A DNA stretch of 64,000 bases from Dokdonella sp. (GTDB taxonomy: Bacteria > Pseudomonadota > Gammaproteobacteria > Xanthomonadales > Rhodanobacteraceae). Under the pieces are notes generated by a model. That model saw only the letters and a program-made list of their open reading frames with translations, was not told the DNA's origin and searched no databases. Positions within the stretch are counted from its first letter, which is position 1. Each line of letters opens with the position of its first letter. A program made the position numbers and the translations under genes. Below, in pieces: positions 38,125 to 47,874 of this stretch. Location: NCBI RefSeq assembly GCF_019634815.1, contig NZ_JAHCAP010000008.1, forward strand, positions 1-64,000, written 5' to 3'.

Positions 38125-39441
38125 ATGTTCACTTGCTCGCGCGCCAGTTCGCGCCTGCCGCACCCATCGGTGCGGATACCTTTTCGTTCACGCCACCTGA
38201 CGGCAACGATGCTGTTGTTGTCGGCATTCGGTCTCGCGCAGGCCGACAGCACCCAACCCTTGTCATTGGCCGAGGCAGTCCGCCTCGCCCAGGGCAACGC
38301 GCCCGCGATTGCCGCACAGGGTGCCGCCCTCGCGGCGGCCGATGCGCTCGCGGTGCGCGCACCACAGCTGCCCGATCCGCAGCTCATCGCCGGAATCCAG
38401 TCGCTGCCGCTGGCTGGTCCCGAACGCTTCAGCCTCACGCGCGACTCGATGACCACCCACATGATCGGCGTGATGCAAGAGTTCCCGCGCCGCGAGAAAC
38501 GCCGCTTGCGTGGCGAGTCGGCCCAGGCCGAAGCTGCAGTGGCCGGCGCCCAGCTTGCGGCCACGCGGCTGGATGTGCAACGGCAGGCTGCCATCGCGTG
38601 GATCGACGTCTACTACGCGCAACGCGCACGCAGCCTGATCGAATCTCTGCGCCCGCAGCTCGACGCCGAGCTCAGCACGGCGCAAGCAGTCTTTCGTGGT
38701 GGCGGCGGCAGCGCTGCCGATGTGCTTGCAGCAAAAGCGGCGCGCGAGCAGCTCGAAGACCAGCTCGATGACAATGCCCGCGACTTCGAACAGGCGCAGG
38801 CCACCCTGGCCCGCTGGCTCGGCAACGACGCAGCGCAGCGCGCGCTGGCGCAAGCACCCGATTTCACGCAATTGCCCAATACGCCGGCGATGTTCCTCGA
38901 CAAGGTCGAGCGGCAGACGAGCCTGCTCAGCTACAGCGCGCGCGAGCATGCCGCCGAAAGCCAGTTGCGCCTCGCCCGCGCCGAGAAGAAGCCTGACTGG
39001 AGCCTCGAAGTCGGTTACGGCCATCGTGGCCCGGCCTATGCCGACATGCTGTCGGTGCAGGTGCGCGTCGACCTGCCGCTGTTTCCCGGCCAGCGTCAGG
39101 ACGCGACCATCGCCGCGCGTCAGGCCGAACTCGATCAACGCGAGGCCGAGCGCATCGAAGCGGTGCGCGTGCAGCGCGAGAAGACCGCGCAGCTGCTCGC
39201 GGCCTGGCAGGCCGCGACACGGCGCGTGGAACGCTACGCGCAAACCCTGCTGCCTCTGGCCGAACAGCGCAGCACGGTCGCGCTTGCTGCCTACCGCGCC
39301 GGGGGCAGCGACATCACGCCCCTGCTTGCCGCGCGCAATGCCGCAATCCAGGCCCGGCTTGCCGATCTCGAACAACAACGCGAACGAGCGCGCGCCTGGG
39401 CCGCGCTCAACTATCTGATGCCGACGGAGCCGCAGCCATGA
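38125..39441 (+). CDS. cusC: TolC-family outer membrane channel of metal efflux (CusC/CzcC-like)
   Basis: A 438-residue outer membrane efflux protein. An N-terminal signal (about 29-45, MLLLSAFGLAQADS) precedes the LSLAEAVRLAQGNAPAIAAQ opening of the OEP family, long alpha-helical barrel segments rich in Ala, Gln and Arg, and the PDPQLIAGIQSLP and QEFPRREKRRLRGE motifs of CzcC-like channels. The ATG at 38125 has TGGAG 9 bp upstream. The gene overlaps cusB (ATGA). It forms the exit duct for the CusB-CusA complex. Confidence 0.88.
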   Translation: MFTCSRASSRLPHPSVRIPFRSRHLTATMLLLSAFGLAQADSTQPLSLAEAVRLAQGNAPAIAAQGAALAAADALAVRAPQLPDPQLIAGIQSLPLAGPERFSLTRDSMTTHMIGVMQEFPRREKRRLRGESAQAEAAVAGAQLAATRLDVQRQAAIAWIDVYYAQRARSLIESLRPQLDAELSTAQAVFRGGGGSAADVLAAKAAREQLEDQLDDNARDFEQAQATLARWLGNDAAQRALAQAPDFTQLPNTPAMFLDKVERQTSLLSYSAREHAAESQLRLARAEKKPDWSLEVGYGHRGPAYADMLSVQVRVDLPLFPGQRQDATIAARQAELDQREAERIEAVRVQREKTAQLLAAWQAATRRVERYAQTLLPLAEQRSTVALAAYRAGGSDITPLLAARNAAIQARLADLEQQRERARAWAALNYLMPTEPQP

Positions 39442-40910
39442 ACCGCCTTGCCATGATTCTCGTCGTCATCGCCCTGCTCGTGGGCGTTGCGCTCGGTTAC
39501 CTGATTCGCCCGGCGCAGCACTCAAATCATGTGCCCGCGGCATCGACCACGGCGGCGACGCCCCAGCGCCAGGTCCTGTACTGGTACGACCCGATGCATC
39601 CCGACCAGCATTTCGACAAGCCGGGACGCTCGCCCTTCATGGACATGGACCTCGTCCCCAAGTACGCCAATGCTGCCAGAGAAAGCGGCGATGGCGTGCA
39701 GATCGATGCACGCACCGCGCAGAACCTTGGCGTGCGTGTGGTCAAGGCCGAACGTGGGGTCTTGCGTCAACCGCTGACCGTCGCCGGCACGATCGCCTTC
39801 GATGCGTCGGCCGTCGAAGTGGTACAGGCGCGTGCGCGCGGCTATCTCGAACGCGTGCATGCGCGGCGCGTGCTCGCGCCAGTACGAGCGGGTGAGCCGC
39901 TCGCGGATCTGGTCGCGCCGGAATGGGCCGCCGCCCTGGCCGAGTACCACGCCCTGCGCGCCATGCCGGGCAGCGATCTTGCGGCGTTGCGCAAGGCTGC
40001 GCGTCAGCGCCTGCAAGTGCTCGGCGTACCTGATGCGGCGATTCGCCAGAGCGAGCGCACGGGCGCCGCCAACGGTCGCGTGACCCTCGTCGCGCCGCGC
40101 GACGGTGTGCTCGCGGCAATCGATGCGCGCGAAGGTCAAGCGGTCGAGCCGGGCATGCCGCTGTTTCGCATCAATGGCCTGGATCAGGTCTGGGTCGAAG
40201 CCGCCGTGCCCGAGGCTCAAGCAGCCGCCTTGCGTTCGGGTCTGCCGGTGCAGATCGAGGTGCCGGCATGGCCGGGGCGCAGTTTCGATGGAACGATCGC
40301 CGCGGTGTTGCCGCAGGTCGATCCGGTCAGCCGCACGCTCGGCGTGCGCATCGTGCTCGAAAACACCGACCATGCGCTCGCGCCCGGCATGCTCGCACGC
40401 GTGCGCCTGCGTGCTGATGATGGCCGCCAGCGCGTGCTCGTGCCCAGCGAGGCAGTGATCACCACCGGCACGCGCAGCGTGGTGATCGTCGAGGAATCGG
40501 CCGGCCGCTTCATGCCGCACGAGGTGCGCATCGGCGCAGAAGCCAATGGCCGCACCGAGATTCTCGAAGGGCTTGATTCCGGTGCGCGCGTGGTGGCCTC
40601 GGGGCAGTTCCTGATCGATTCCGAGGCGAACCTGCGCGGCAGCCTGCGTCGGCTTGGTCCAGACCCGGCGCAAGCGTCGGCGCAGGATCACGAGCACGCC
40701 GATCATGCGATGCCAGCGGCTGCGCCCACATCGACGCAGGCAATGGATCACGAGCACATGAATCATGCTGCACCGGCGCCAACACCAGCGCCCGCACCGG
40801 CAATGGATCACGAACACATGAACCATGCGATGCCTGCGCCTGCGCCGGCGCCTGCAAAGGCTTCGGAACATGAACACATGAACCATGCGATGCCGGGGAC
40901 GCCGCAATGA
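39438..40910 (+). CDS. cusB: Copper/silver efflux periplasmic adaptor CusB with His/Met-rich tail
   Basis: A 490-residue membrane-fusion protein. After an N-terminal anchor (about 5-24) comes a heavy-metal-binding domain ([29 protein letters not shown], about 48-78), then the barrel-sandwich hybrid and beta-barrel domains of the adaptor ([52 protein letters not shown]). The last ~75 residues are four near-repeats of [10 protein letters not shown] separated by Ala/Pro spacers, rich in His and Met. That tail suggests extra Cu(I)/Ag(I) binding, standing in for the missing CusF chaperone; this last point is inference. Start and stop both overlap neighbours (ATGA). Confidence 0.92.
   Translation: MNRLAMILVVIALLVGVALGYLIRPAQHSNHVPAASTTAATPQRQVLYWYDPMHPDQHFDKPGRSPFMDMDLVPKYANAARESGDGVQIDARTAQNLGVRVVKAERGVLRQPLTVAGTIAFDASAVEVVQARARGYLERVHARRVLAPVRAGEPLADLVAPEWAAALAEYHALRAMPGSDLAALRKAARQRLQVLGVPDAAIRQSERTGAANGRVTLVAPRDGVLAAIDAREGQAVEPGMPLFRINGLDQVWVEAAVPEAQAAALRSGLPVQIEVPAWPGRSFDGTIAAVLPQVDPVSRTLGVRIVLENTDHALAPGMLARVRLRADDGRQRVLVPSEAVITTGTRSVVIVEESAGRFMPHEVRIGAEANGRTEILEGLDSGARVVASGQFLIDSEANLRGSLRRLGPDPAQASAQDHEHADHAMPAAAPTSTQAMDHEHMNHAAPAPTPAPAPAMDHEHMNHAMPAPAPAPAKASEHEHMNHAMPGTPQ
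40683..40895 (+). repeat. 60-bp tandem repeat encoding the CusB tail
   Basis: Four units with 60-bp spacing begin near 40686, 40745, 40806 and 40866, each containing GATCACGA(G/A)CAC or a close variant and (A/C)ATGAA(T/C)CATGC. The last three share most bases. The period equals 20 codons, so copy-number changes would stay in frame. Confidence 0.8.
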
Positions 40911-43900
40911 TCGCGCGCCTGATCCACTGGTCGGTAGGCAACCGCTTCCTCGTCCTGCTGATCACCTTGCTGCTGAGCGCGTGGGGCGCGTGGGCGGTGC
41001 TGCGCGCGCCACTCGATGCCCTGCCCGACCTGTCCGACGTGCAGGTGATCGTGCAGACGCGCTGGCCGGGTCAGGCACCGCAGATCGTGCAGGATCAGGT
41101 GACCTATCCGCTCACCACGACGATGCTTTCGGTGCCCGGTGCGCGCACGGTGCGTGGCTATTCGTACTTCGGTGATTCGTACGTCTACGTGTTGTTCGCC
41201 GATGGCACCGATCCGTACTGGGCACGTTCGCGCGTGCTCGAATACCTCAGCCAGGTGCAGGCGCGCCTGCCGGCTGGTGCAAGCGCCTCGCTCGGGCCCG
41301 ATGCGACCGGCGTCGGCTGGGTCTATCAGTACGCGCTGGTCGATCGCAGCGGCGCGCATGATCTGGGCGAATTGCGCGCGCTGCAGGACTGGTTCCTGAA
41401 GTATGAGCTCAAGACCGTACCCGACGTCGCCGAAGTCGCCAGTGTCGGTGGCATGGTGCGCGAATACCAGATCCTCCTCGATCCGGTGCGACTGGCCGGC
41501 AGCACGGTCACGCCCGCGCAGGTGATCGAAGCCGTGCGCCGCGCCAATGGCGAAACCGGCGGCGCGGTGGTGGAACTCGGCGAGGCCGATTACATGATCC
41601 GCGCCGATGGTTATCTCAAGACACTCGATGACTTCCGCAACATCCCGATCAAGCTCGGCGCCGACGGCGTGCCGCTCAAGCTCGGTGATCTCGCGCGCGT
41701 GCAGATCGGACCGGCCCTGCGCTTCGGCGTGGCCGAACTCGATGGCGAGGGCGAAGTCGTCGGCGGCATCGTCATCATGCGCCCTGGCAAGAACGCACTG
41801 ACCACGATCGAGGCGGTCAAGGCCAAACTCGCCAGCCTCAAGGCCGGCTTGCCGGCTGGCGTCGAGATCGTGCCGACCTATGACCGATCGGCACTGATCG
41901 GCCGCGCGGTACGCAACCTCACCGGCACGCTGATCGAAGAATTCATCGTGGTCGCGCTGGTGTGTCTGGTGTTCCTGTTTCACCTGCGCTCGGCGCTGGT
42001 CGCGATCGTGGCTTTGCCGCTGGGTGTGCTCACGGCCTTCATCGTGATGCACTATCAGGGCGTCAATGCCGACATCATGTCGCTGGGCGGCATCGCGATC
42101 GCGATCGGTGCGATGGTCGACGCTGCGGTGGTGATGATCGAGAACGCGCACAAGCATCTGGAAAGCTGGCGCACGAAAAATCCGGGGCGCACGATCGAGC
42201 GCGCCGAACACTGGCAGGTGGTGACCCGGGCGGCGGCCGAAGTCGGGCCGGCACTGTTCTTCTCGCTGCTCATCATCACGCTCTCGTTCATGCCGGTGTT
42301 CACCTTGCAGGCGCAAGAGGGTCGGCTGTTCGGCCCGCTGGCATGGACCAAGAGTTACGCAATGGCCGCGGCCGCCGGCTTGAGCGTGACCCTGGTGCCC
42401 GTGCTCATGGGCTATCTGATTCGCGGTCGCTTGCCCGACGAGCAGCGCAATCCGATCAACCGTGGCCTGATCGCCTTGTATCGACCCGTTCTCGATTCCG
42501 CCCTGAGGCATCCGCGCACAACCCTGGTCAGCGCGGTGCTGGTGCTGCTCGTCACCCTCGTGCCGGCGACGCGTCTGGGCGGCGAGTTCCTGCCGCATAT
42601 CGATGAAGGCGACCTGCTGTACATGCCCACGGCCCTGCCTGGGCTGTCCGCCGACAAGGCCTCGCAGCTCCTGCAGCAGACCGATCGTCTGATCAAGAGC
42701 GTGCCCGAAGTCGCGCGCGTGTTCGGCAAGGCCGGGCGCGCCGACACCGCAACCGACCCGGCACCGATGGAAATGCTGGAAACGACGATCCATTTGAAAC
42801 CGCATGCACAGTGGCGTCCCGGCATGACCATGGACAAGCTGATCGCCGAACTCGATGCACGGGTGCAAGTCCCGGGACTGGCCAATACCTGGGTGGCGCC
42901 GATTCGCAATCGCATCGACATGCTCGCCACCGGCATCAAGAGTCCGGTCGGAATCAAGGTTGCCGGCCCGGATCTGGCCACGATCGACACGATCACGCGC
43001 CAGATCGAAGCGGTGGTGCGCAAGGTGCCCGGCGTCAATTCGGCGCTGGCCGAGCGGCTCGCGGGCGGGCGTTACATCGACATCCATATCGATCGCGTCG
43101 CCGCCGCACGCCTCGGTCTCAACATCGCCGACGTGCAGGAGGTCATCGCCTCGGCGGTGGGCGGCGCGGCGATCGGTGAAACGATCGAAGGACTCGCGCG
43201 CTTTCCGATCAGCGTGCGCTACCCGCGCGAGCTGCGCGACTCGCTGACGGCCTTGCGCAATCTGCCGCTGGTGACCGCAAGCGGTGCACGGTTGCCGCTG
43301 TCCGCGGTGGCCGATCTGCGCATCGCCGACGGCCCACCGATGCTCAAGAGCGAAAATGCACGTCTCTCGGGTTGGGTCTACGTCGACGTGCGTGATCGCG
43401 ACATCGTCTCGGCGGTGCATGACATGCAGGCCGCTGTCACGCGCGAGGTCAAGCTGCCCGCCGGATACGCGCTGGGCTGGTCGGGCCAGTTCGAATACTG
43501 GCAGCACGCCCTCGAGCGCCTCAAGCTGGTGGTGCCCGCAACGCTCCTCATCATCTTCGTGCTGCTGTATCTCAACTTCCGCCGTATCGACGAGGCGCTG
43601 CTGATACTCGCAAGCTTGCCCTTCGCACTGGTCGGCGGCTTCTGGCTGCTCTACGCACTCGGCTACGCGATGTCGATCGCCGCGGCGGTCGGCTTCATCG
43701 CACTTGCCGGCGTGGCGGCGGAATTCGGCGTGATCATGCTGCTCTATCTGCGCCATGCCTGGGAGCGCCGGCTTGCTGCAGGCGAGCCGGAAAACGATGA
43801 AACGCTGCTCGCCGCGATCCGTGAAGGCGCGGTACAGCGCGTGCGGCCGAAGGCGATGACGGTCGCGGTGATCCTCGCCGGACTCGTGCCGATCCTGCTC

Positions 43901-44053
43901 GGCCACGGCACGGGATCGGAAGTCATGCAGCGCATCGCCGCGCCGATGCTCGGCGGCATGCTCAGCGCCCCGTTGCTGTCGATGCTGGTCATCCCGGTGG
44001 TATACCGGCTCATGCGTCGCCCGCGCTCATTCCGCTCGAGCGTCGAACGATGA
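40907..44053 (+). CDS. cusA: Cu(I)/Ag(I) efflux RND permease CusA
   Basis: A 1048-residue heavy-metal RND transporter that pumps Cu(I)/Ag(I) across the envelope using the proton gradient. Twelve TM helices with two large periplasmic loops are evident. The N-terminal [33 protein letters not shown] and the TM4 motif [19 protein letters not shown] match CusA. The three methionines that bind metal in E. coli CusA are conserved: in EGDLLYMP, in APMEMLETT and in [10 protein letters not shown]. This supports a copper/silver rather than zinc/cobalt pump. The ATG overlaps the cusB stop. An array of palindromic repeats follows the stop. Confidence 0.96.
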   Translation: MIARLIHWSVGNRFLVLLITLLLSAWGAWAVLRAPLDALPDLSDVQVIVQTRWPGQAPQIVQDQVTYPLTTTMLSVPGARTVRGYSYFGDSYVYVLFADGTDPYWARSRVLEYLSQVQARLPAGASASLGPDATGVGWVYQYALVDRSGAHDLGELRALQDWFLKYELKTVPDVAEVASVGGMVREYQILLDPVRLAGSTVTPAQVIEAVRRANGETGGAVVELGEADYMIRADGYLKTLDDFRNIPIKLGADGVPLKLGDLARVQIGPALRFGVAELDGEGEVVGGIVIMRPGKNALTTIEAVKAKLASLKAGLPAGVEIVPTYDRSALIGRAVRNLTGTLIEEFIVVALVCLVFLFHLRSALVAIVALPLGVLTAFIVMHYQGVNADIMSLGGIAIAIGAMVDAAVVMIENAHKHLESWRTKNPGRTIERAEHWQVVTRAAAEVGPALFFSLLIITLSFMPVFTLQAQEGRLFGPLAWTKSYAMAAAAGLSVTLVPVLMGYLIRGRLPDEQRNPINRGLIALYRPVLDSALRHPRTTLVSAVLVLLVTLVPATRLGGEFLPHIDEGDLLYMPTALPGLSADKASQLLQQTDRLIKSVPEVARVFGKAGRADTATDPAPMEMLETTIHLKPHAQWRPGMTMDKLIAELDARVQVPGLANTWVAPIRNRIDMLATGIKSPVGIKVAGPDLATIDTITRQIEAVVRKVPGVNSALAERLAGGRYIDIHIDRVAAARLGLNIADVQEVIASAVGGAAIGETIEGLARFPISVRYPRELRDSLTALRNLPLVTASGARLPLSAVADLRIADGPPMLKSENARLSGWVYVDVRDRDIVSAVHDMQAAVTREVKLPAGYALGWSGQFEYWQHALERLKLVVPATLLIIFVLLYLNFRRIDEALLILASLPFALVGGFWLLYALGYAMSIAAAVGFIALAGVAAEFGVIMLLYLRHAWERRLAAGEPENDETLLAAIREGAVQRVRPKAMTVAVILAGLVPILLGHGTGSEVMQRIAAPMLGGMLSAPLLSMLVIPVVYRLMRRPRSFRSSVER

Positions 44054-44065
44054 TCCCGCGCTTCA

Positions 44066-44371
44066 AGCCGAGCGAGCTCGGCTCTACAAGAGCGCGCACC
44101 ACCACCGTCGTAGAGCGGAGCTTGCTCCGCTCCCATGCGCCCCGAGCCGAGCGTGCTCGGCTCTACAAAACCCACCACCGTCGTAGAGCGGAGCTTGCTC
44201 CGCTGCCGTGCTTCTCGTAGAGCGGAGCTTGCTCCGCTCCCATATGCTTCAAGCCGAGCGAGCTCGGCTCTACAAAACCCACCACCGTCGTAGAGCGGAG
44301 CTTGCTCCGCTGCCGTGCGCTTCGAGCCGAGCGAGCTCGGCTCTACAAGAGCGCTTCGAGCTCGGCTCTAC
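44066..44371. repeat. Array of GTAG-type palindromic repeats (SMAG/REP-like)
   Basis: Eight complete 22-bp units and one truncated unit. Plus-strand units GTAGAGCGGAGC...GCTCCGCT lie at 44110-44131, 44183-44204, 44217-44238 and 44290-44311. Minus-strand units GTAGAGCCGAGC...GCTCGGCT lie at 44066-44087, 44145-44166, 44252-44273 and 44325-44346, with a partial one at 44357-44371. Each begins with GTAG and folds as a hairpin; opposite-orientation pairs face each other. This resembles the SMAG/REP elements of Stenotrophomonas and relatives, usually mobilised by RAYT transposases. The array sits between the convergent cusA and collagenase genes. No transposase gene is nearby. Confidence 0.9.
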
Positions 44372-44400
44372 AAGAGCCCGCCGCGACAATGAGCATCAGC

Positions 44401-44437
44401 AAAAGGCGCGGGCCGTCCATCATGGCCGACCCGCGCG
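44401..44437 (-). terminator. Possible terminator of the collagenase gene
   Basis: GCGCGGG (44406-44412) pairs with CCCGCGC (44430-44436) around a 17-nt loop that can pair partly. On the minus strand it ends in a run of four T (44404-44401). It lies about 45 bp beyond the collagenase stop. Confidence 0.45.
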
Positions 44438-44479
44438 GCAATCCGGAGCCGGTCTGGGGTGGGTGGGCTCCGGGAGTGC

Positions 44480-46849
44480 TCACTGCAAGTCGGCGGCGAC
44501 CTCGACATTCTCGAACGAAGAGGTCTTGGCCTTGAGCAAGATCATGTGCCAGCCTTCGGCCGGATTGCTCACGCTGATCGTGTCGTTGTTTCCGACCTGG
44601 GTTGCTGCATTGTCGTATGTGCTCGGGCTCGGCCATCCGCCTGCCTTCTGGTACATGTCGGCATCGCCCGTTCCGCCACTCATCGTCAGCACGAGACGGG
44701 TCTTGCCGGCAGGTACGTAGATGAGCAGCCACACGTCCACGTTGGTCGAAGCGGCCGACAATCCGCTGCGCTTGCAGCCGTCCTCGAGTACGCGAACGTC
44801 ATCGTCGGTACATTCAGGCACCCCGCCGCCCGGTGGTGTGCCATCGCCATCGAAACCATTGACGAAGATTCGATCCGTTTGCGGTGGTGTACCGCCACAG
44901 GTCGAGGTGTCGCCATCGTTGGCAACGAAGCAGACCAGCCAGGTACGGAACTCGGCGTTGTAGGCACTGCGGATAGGGCTGAGCCAATTCGCATAGCCCG
45001 GCGTGTAGTTGCCCGGACGGCTCACGTTCACGAACAGATCGGTGATGTCATCGCGATGATGTTCGAACATGAAGCGCACCGCCAGATAACCCCATTGGTA
45101 GGTGCGGGCATAGTCGGTGCTGTACTCGGTATCGAACAGCTGCGCCAGCGTGAACTTGTCGGGATTGGCCGCCTCGTCCACCGCGTCGCCGTAGACGAGC
45201 TCGCGGTAGGAATAGGACATGTACTCGGCAAAGCCTTCGATGAACCAGACCGCCGAGGCCGGTGCGTCCAACGGGTAATCACCGAACGCACCGTGCCAGT
45301 CGAAGCGACCGTCGAGGTAGTGGATGTACTCGTGGGTGAGGTTCCACACATCGAAAGTCGGACGCAGCCACTCAGCCTCGTAGGCGAGGAAGCGCGGCTG
45401 GTTGCCGGCTGCCGCGGGATCGCCTTCGAGATAGATGCCGCCATTGTTGGTGTCGTTGCCGAAGATCGTGCCCGAGTAGGTCTCGTAGTCGGTGCTGGAA
45501 TGGAAGATCACCATTTCCAGCCGGGTGTTGTTGTCATCAGCGACCGGTACGTTGTTGGACTGCACCGCAGCGTGGAAGAAGCTCTCCTCACCGCCGACCC
45601 GCGCGCACACCCAATCGAGCTGGGCCGGAGTCAGCGCCTGGCTGCGCACGCGCAGGGTCGGGCTGCAGTCACGCGCATTGGCGGCAGGCAGAACATAGTC
45701 TTCGAGATCGTCGGCAAAGCTGCAGAGGTTGAAATAGCTGCAATGCGCATGGTCGTAGTAGTCGATCACGCCGCCCATGCGCACGTAGATCCCCGCACCG
45801 CTGCCGCCAAGGCTGAATTGATCGAGGATCGACTTGGCCTTGGGATGGACGACGGTGTGGAATGCGGGCGGATAGCCATAGGACGAAGTGTTGCCGTTGA
45901 GGAAGCGTGCTAGCTCACCGGCCGCGTTCTGCAGCAGGTATTCCCGGTCGCTGCCGAGATCCGCGGTCTTGTTGTCGTTAATGAAATTGACAAGCGTGTC
46001 GAGGATTGCGTTGCCAGGCGCCACCTGCACCGCGGCGCGGAAGTCATCGTTGTAGTGCCCGCGAAACAGCACGGTGAAGACATTGTTGACGGCACTCTTC
46101 ATGTACCAGTAGCTGGCCCATGAGGCATCGTAGCGATCGAGGATGCCACGAACCGCCGTGAGCTGGCTGGCATTTTCGGCCGAGCTGTCGATCAGCGTGA
46201 CGAATTCGGAAAGCACCTCGCCATGGTTGTCATTGACGTCCTGGAAATGGGAATTGGCAACGAAGGCATTGAGCGCAGGCCGGATTGCATTGGTCAGCGT
46301 TGGGCCGTAGTCACCGATTTCCGCCGGGTTGTACCACTGCAGGAAATAGCCGGCGCGCAGGTACAGGATCAACTGCAGCGTGCTGCTGTCGTTGTTGCCC
46401 GCATAGCTGGCGGAGTTCGCTGCCAGCGCATTGGCGATGGTGACCATCTTGGACTCGGGAAACACCTGGGCGCCGACACTCGCACTGATCGAAAACAGGC
46501 TGTTGATGCAGTCGGTCGTTGCGGCCTTGACCGCGCCAACCAGAGCGCCGCCGCTCGAGGTGGCAAATGCATTGACGTCACAGCTGCCCAGTGGCCTTGC
46601 AATGGACGCCGGCATGCGGTCGTAATCGACCCGCAGGTGATCGCGCGTGCTCGGCAGCGGAGGCAGTTCGGCAGGCGTCAGCGGCCGCTGCTGTACGTGC
46701 CCAGGCATTCGGTTGCCGACGCTGCCGTCGATAGTGGCGCCCTGCGGCGCTGGATAGTCGGCACGCGCATCCGCTTTCGCCATGGCGATGCCGGACATGC
46801 ACGTGATCGCAAGCACGCCGGCTTGCAGCATTCTCTTGGTGAACGACAT
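44480..46849 (-). CDS. Secreted M9-type collagenase-like metalloprotease with PPC domain
   Basis: A 789-residue secreted peptidase. A signal peptide (MSFTKRMLQAGVLAITCMSGIAMAKA) precedes a long N-terminal activator region and the gluzincin catalytic domain with zinc motif HEYIHYLDGRFDWHG and the downstream Glu in WFIEGFAEYMSY, as in Vibrio/Clostridium family M9. After the catalytic domain comes DRIFVNGFDGDGTPPGGG, a motif usually seen as a C-terminal tail, then a PPC-type beta-sandwich (VDVWLLIYVPAGKTRLVLTMSGGTGDADMY). The start at 46849 has GGGAGGG upstream; the frame extends to 47068. It may degrade collagen or other proteins. Divergent from a PAS-AraC regulator, 204 bp apart. Confidence 0.9.
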   Translation of the reverse strand: MSFTKRMLQAGVLAITCMSGIAMAKADARADYPAPQGATIDGSVGNRMPGHVQQRPLTPAELPPLPSTRDHLRVDYDRMPASIARPLGSCDVNAFATSSGGALVGAVKAATTDCINSLFSISASVGAQVFPESKMVTIANALAANSASYAGNNDSSTLQLILYLRAGYFLQWYNPAEIGDYGPTLTNAIRPALNAFVANSHFQDVNDNHGEVLSEFVTLIDSSAENASQLTAVRGILDRYDASWASYWYMKSAVNNVFTVLFRGHYNDDFRAAVQVAPGNAILDTLVNFINDNKTADLGSDREYLLQNAAGELARFLNGNTSSYGYPPAFHTVVHPKAKSILDQFSLGGSGAGIYVRMGGVIDYYDHAHCSYFNLCSFADDLEDYVLPAANARDCSPTLRVRSQALTPAQLDWVCARVGGEESFFHAAVQSNNVPVADDNNTRLEMVIFHSSTDYETYSGTIFGNDTNNGGIYLEGDPAAAGNQPRFLAYEAEWLRPTFDVWNLTHEYIHYLDGRFDWHGAFGDYPLDAPASAVWFIEGFAEYMSYSYRELVYGDAVDEAANPDKFTLAQLFDTEYSTDYARTYQWGYLAVRFMFEHHRDDITDLFVNVSRPGNYTPGYANWLSPIRSAYNAEFRTWLVCFVANDGDTSTCGGTPPQTDRIFVNGFDGDGTPPGGGVPECTDDDVRVLEDGCKRSGLSAASTNVDVWLLIYVPAGKTRLVLTMSGGTGDADMYQKAGGWPSPSTYDNAATQVGNNDTISVSNPAEGWHMILLKAKTSSFENVEVAADLQ

Positions 46850-47053
46850 CGCACCCTCCCACGGATTCAAGATGAGCAGCCCCATGCGCCGAAGCCGGCA
46901 CGAGCACGTCGTGAAGGCTTGCAGGCGTGGCAACGAGCATTGCATCGTGACGGGAGTGCGTCTTGTGGGGAATCTTCGCACTTCCGCGAAAATCTGCACA
47001 ATGACGTCCGAATCGCGAGCGTGCGAATGCGTGCGTCCTTCAGGGGAACAGCC

Positions 47054-47866
47054 ATGAGTCGGCGTCAATCAGCATCTTCCAGAAGCGCTGCCAATGCTCC
47101 GCAACGCGATCCGCGCAGCGACTGGCGCGCGCAGTTTCTGGCCGCGATCGCATCGTCGGCCTTTGTCGAAGCCTTGTTCGATCGCCTGCCCGACATCGTC
47201 TACTCGATCAAGGATCTCGACGGTCGCTATGTGAGCATGAGCGAAGCCGCGGTCTCGCGCTGCGGGTTGCAACGCAAACAGGATGCGATCGGCAAGACCG
47301 CGTTCGATCTGTTTCCGCAGCCGATGGCGCAGCGCTACACGCGCCAGGACGAACGCCTGTTTCGCACCGGCAAGCCGATCATCGACAATCTCGATCTCAC
47401 CGTCTATCGCGATGGCAGCGCCGGCTGGTGCCTGACCACCAAGGAACCCTTGCATGACCACAAGGGTGCGATCATCGGGCTGGCCTGCATATCCAAGGAT
47501 CTGGTCGAGCCCACGCGTGCGCACCTGATCGATGCGGGTTTCGCCGAGGCGATCGATTACCTGCTCGAGCATTTCGATGAGCCCCTGCGGATCGAGGATC
47601 TCGCGCGCCGCGCGCGATTGTCGGCGGCGCAACTGGATCGGCGCATGAAAAAGATCTTCCAGATCTCGGCCGGCCAGTACCTCATCAAGACGCGTGTCGA
47701 TCATGCGGCCCGCATGCTGGCGCGATCGGGTCTCGCCATTGCCGATATCGCGATGCAGTGCGGGTTTTCCGACCAGAGCGCGCTCTCGCGCCAGTTTCGC
47801 CAGGTCACCGGGATGACGCCGCGCCAGTATCGACTTCTCATGCACCCGCCTGACGGGGCTGCATGA
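47054..47866 (+). CDS. PAS-AraC family transcriptional regulator
   Basis: A 270-residue regulator. A PAS domain (about 40-155) begins with ALFDRLPDIVYSIKDLDGRYVSMSEAA and includes the RTGKPIIDN segment. The C-terminal AraC-type DNA-binding domain (about 165-262) shows two helix-turn-helix units: IEDLARRARLSAAQLDRRMKKIF and IADIAMQCGFSDQSALSRQFRQVTGMTPRQYR. The ATG at 47054 follows AGGGGA; longer upstream sequence is a shadow of the collagenase gene. It is divergent from that gene, so it may control it in response to a small molecule or redox signal bound by the PAS domain. It converges with a diguanylate cyclase 8 bp away. Confidence 0.93.
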   Translation: MSRRQSASSRSAANAPQRDPRSDWRAQFLAAIASSAFVEALFDRLPDIVYSIKDLDGRYVSMSEAAVSRCGLQRKQDAIGKTAFDLFPQPMAQRYTRQDERLFRTGKPIIDNLDLTVYRDGSAGWCLTTKEPLHDHKGAIIGLACISKDLVEPTRAHLIDAGFAEAIDYLLEHFDEPLRIEDLARRARLSAAQLDRRMKKIFQISAGQYLIKTRVDHAARMLARSGLAIADIAMQCGFSDQSALSRQFRQVTGMTPRQYRLLMHPPDGAA

Positions 47867-47874
47867 GGCGCGCT

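Noticed and set aside
40808..43906. A 1032-codon open frame antisense to cusA
   Set aside because: It is a high-GC shadow frame: composition is His/Arg/Gln-rich without domains, and the plus strand encodes a complete CusA.
44066..44371. The repeat array as a CRISPR
   Set aside because: Units are 22-bp palindromes in both orientations with short irregular gaps that themselves partly repeat; there are no unique spacers and no cas genes.
44459..45913. A 484-codon open frame antisense to the collagenase, and similar long antisense frames in mgtA (18660-20426), comEC (11218-12984) and the beta-propeller cyclase (33924-35279)
   Set aside because: Each lies wholly opposite a well-supported gene, with no recognisable domain, signal or ribosome site; all are by-products of GC-rich codon use.
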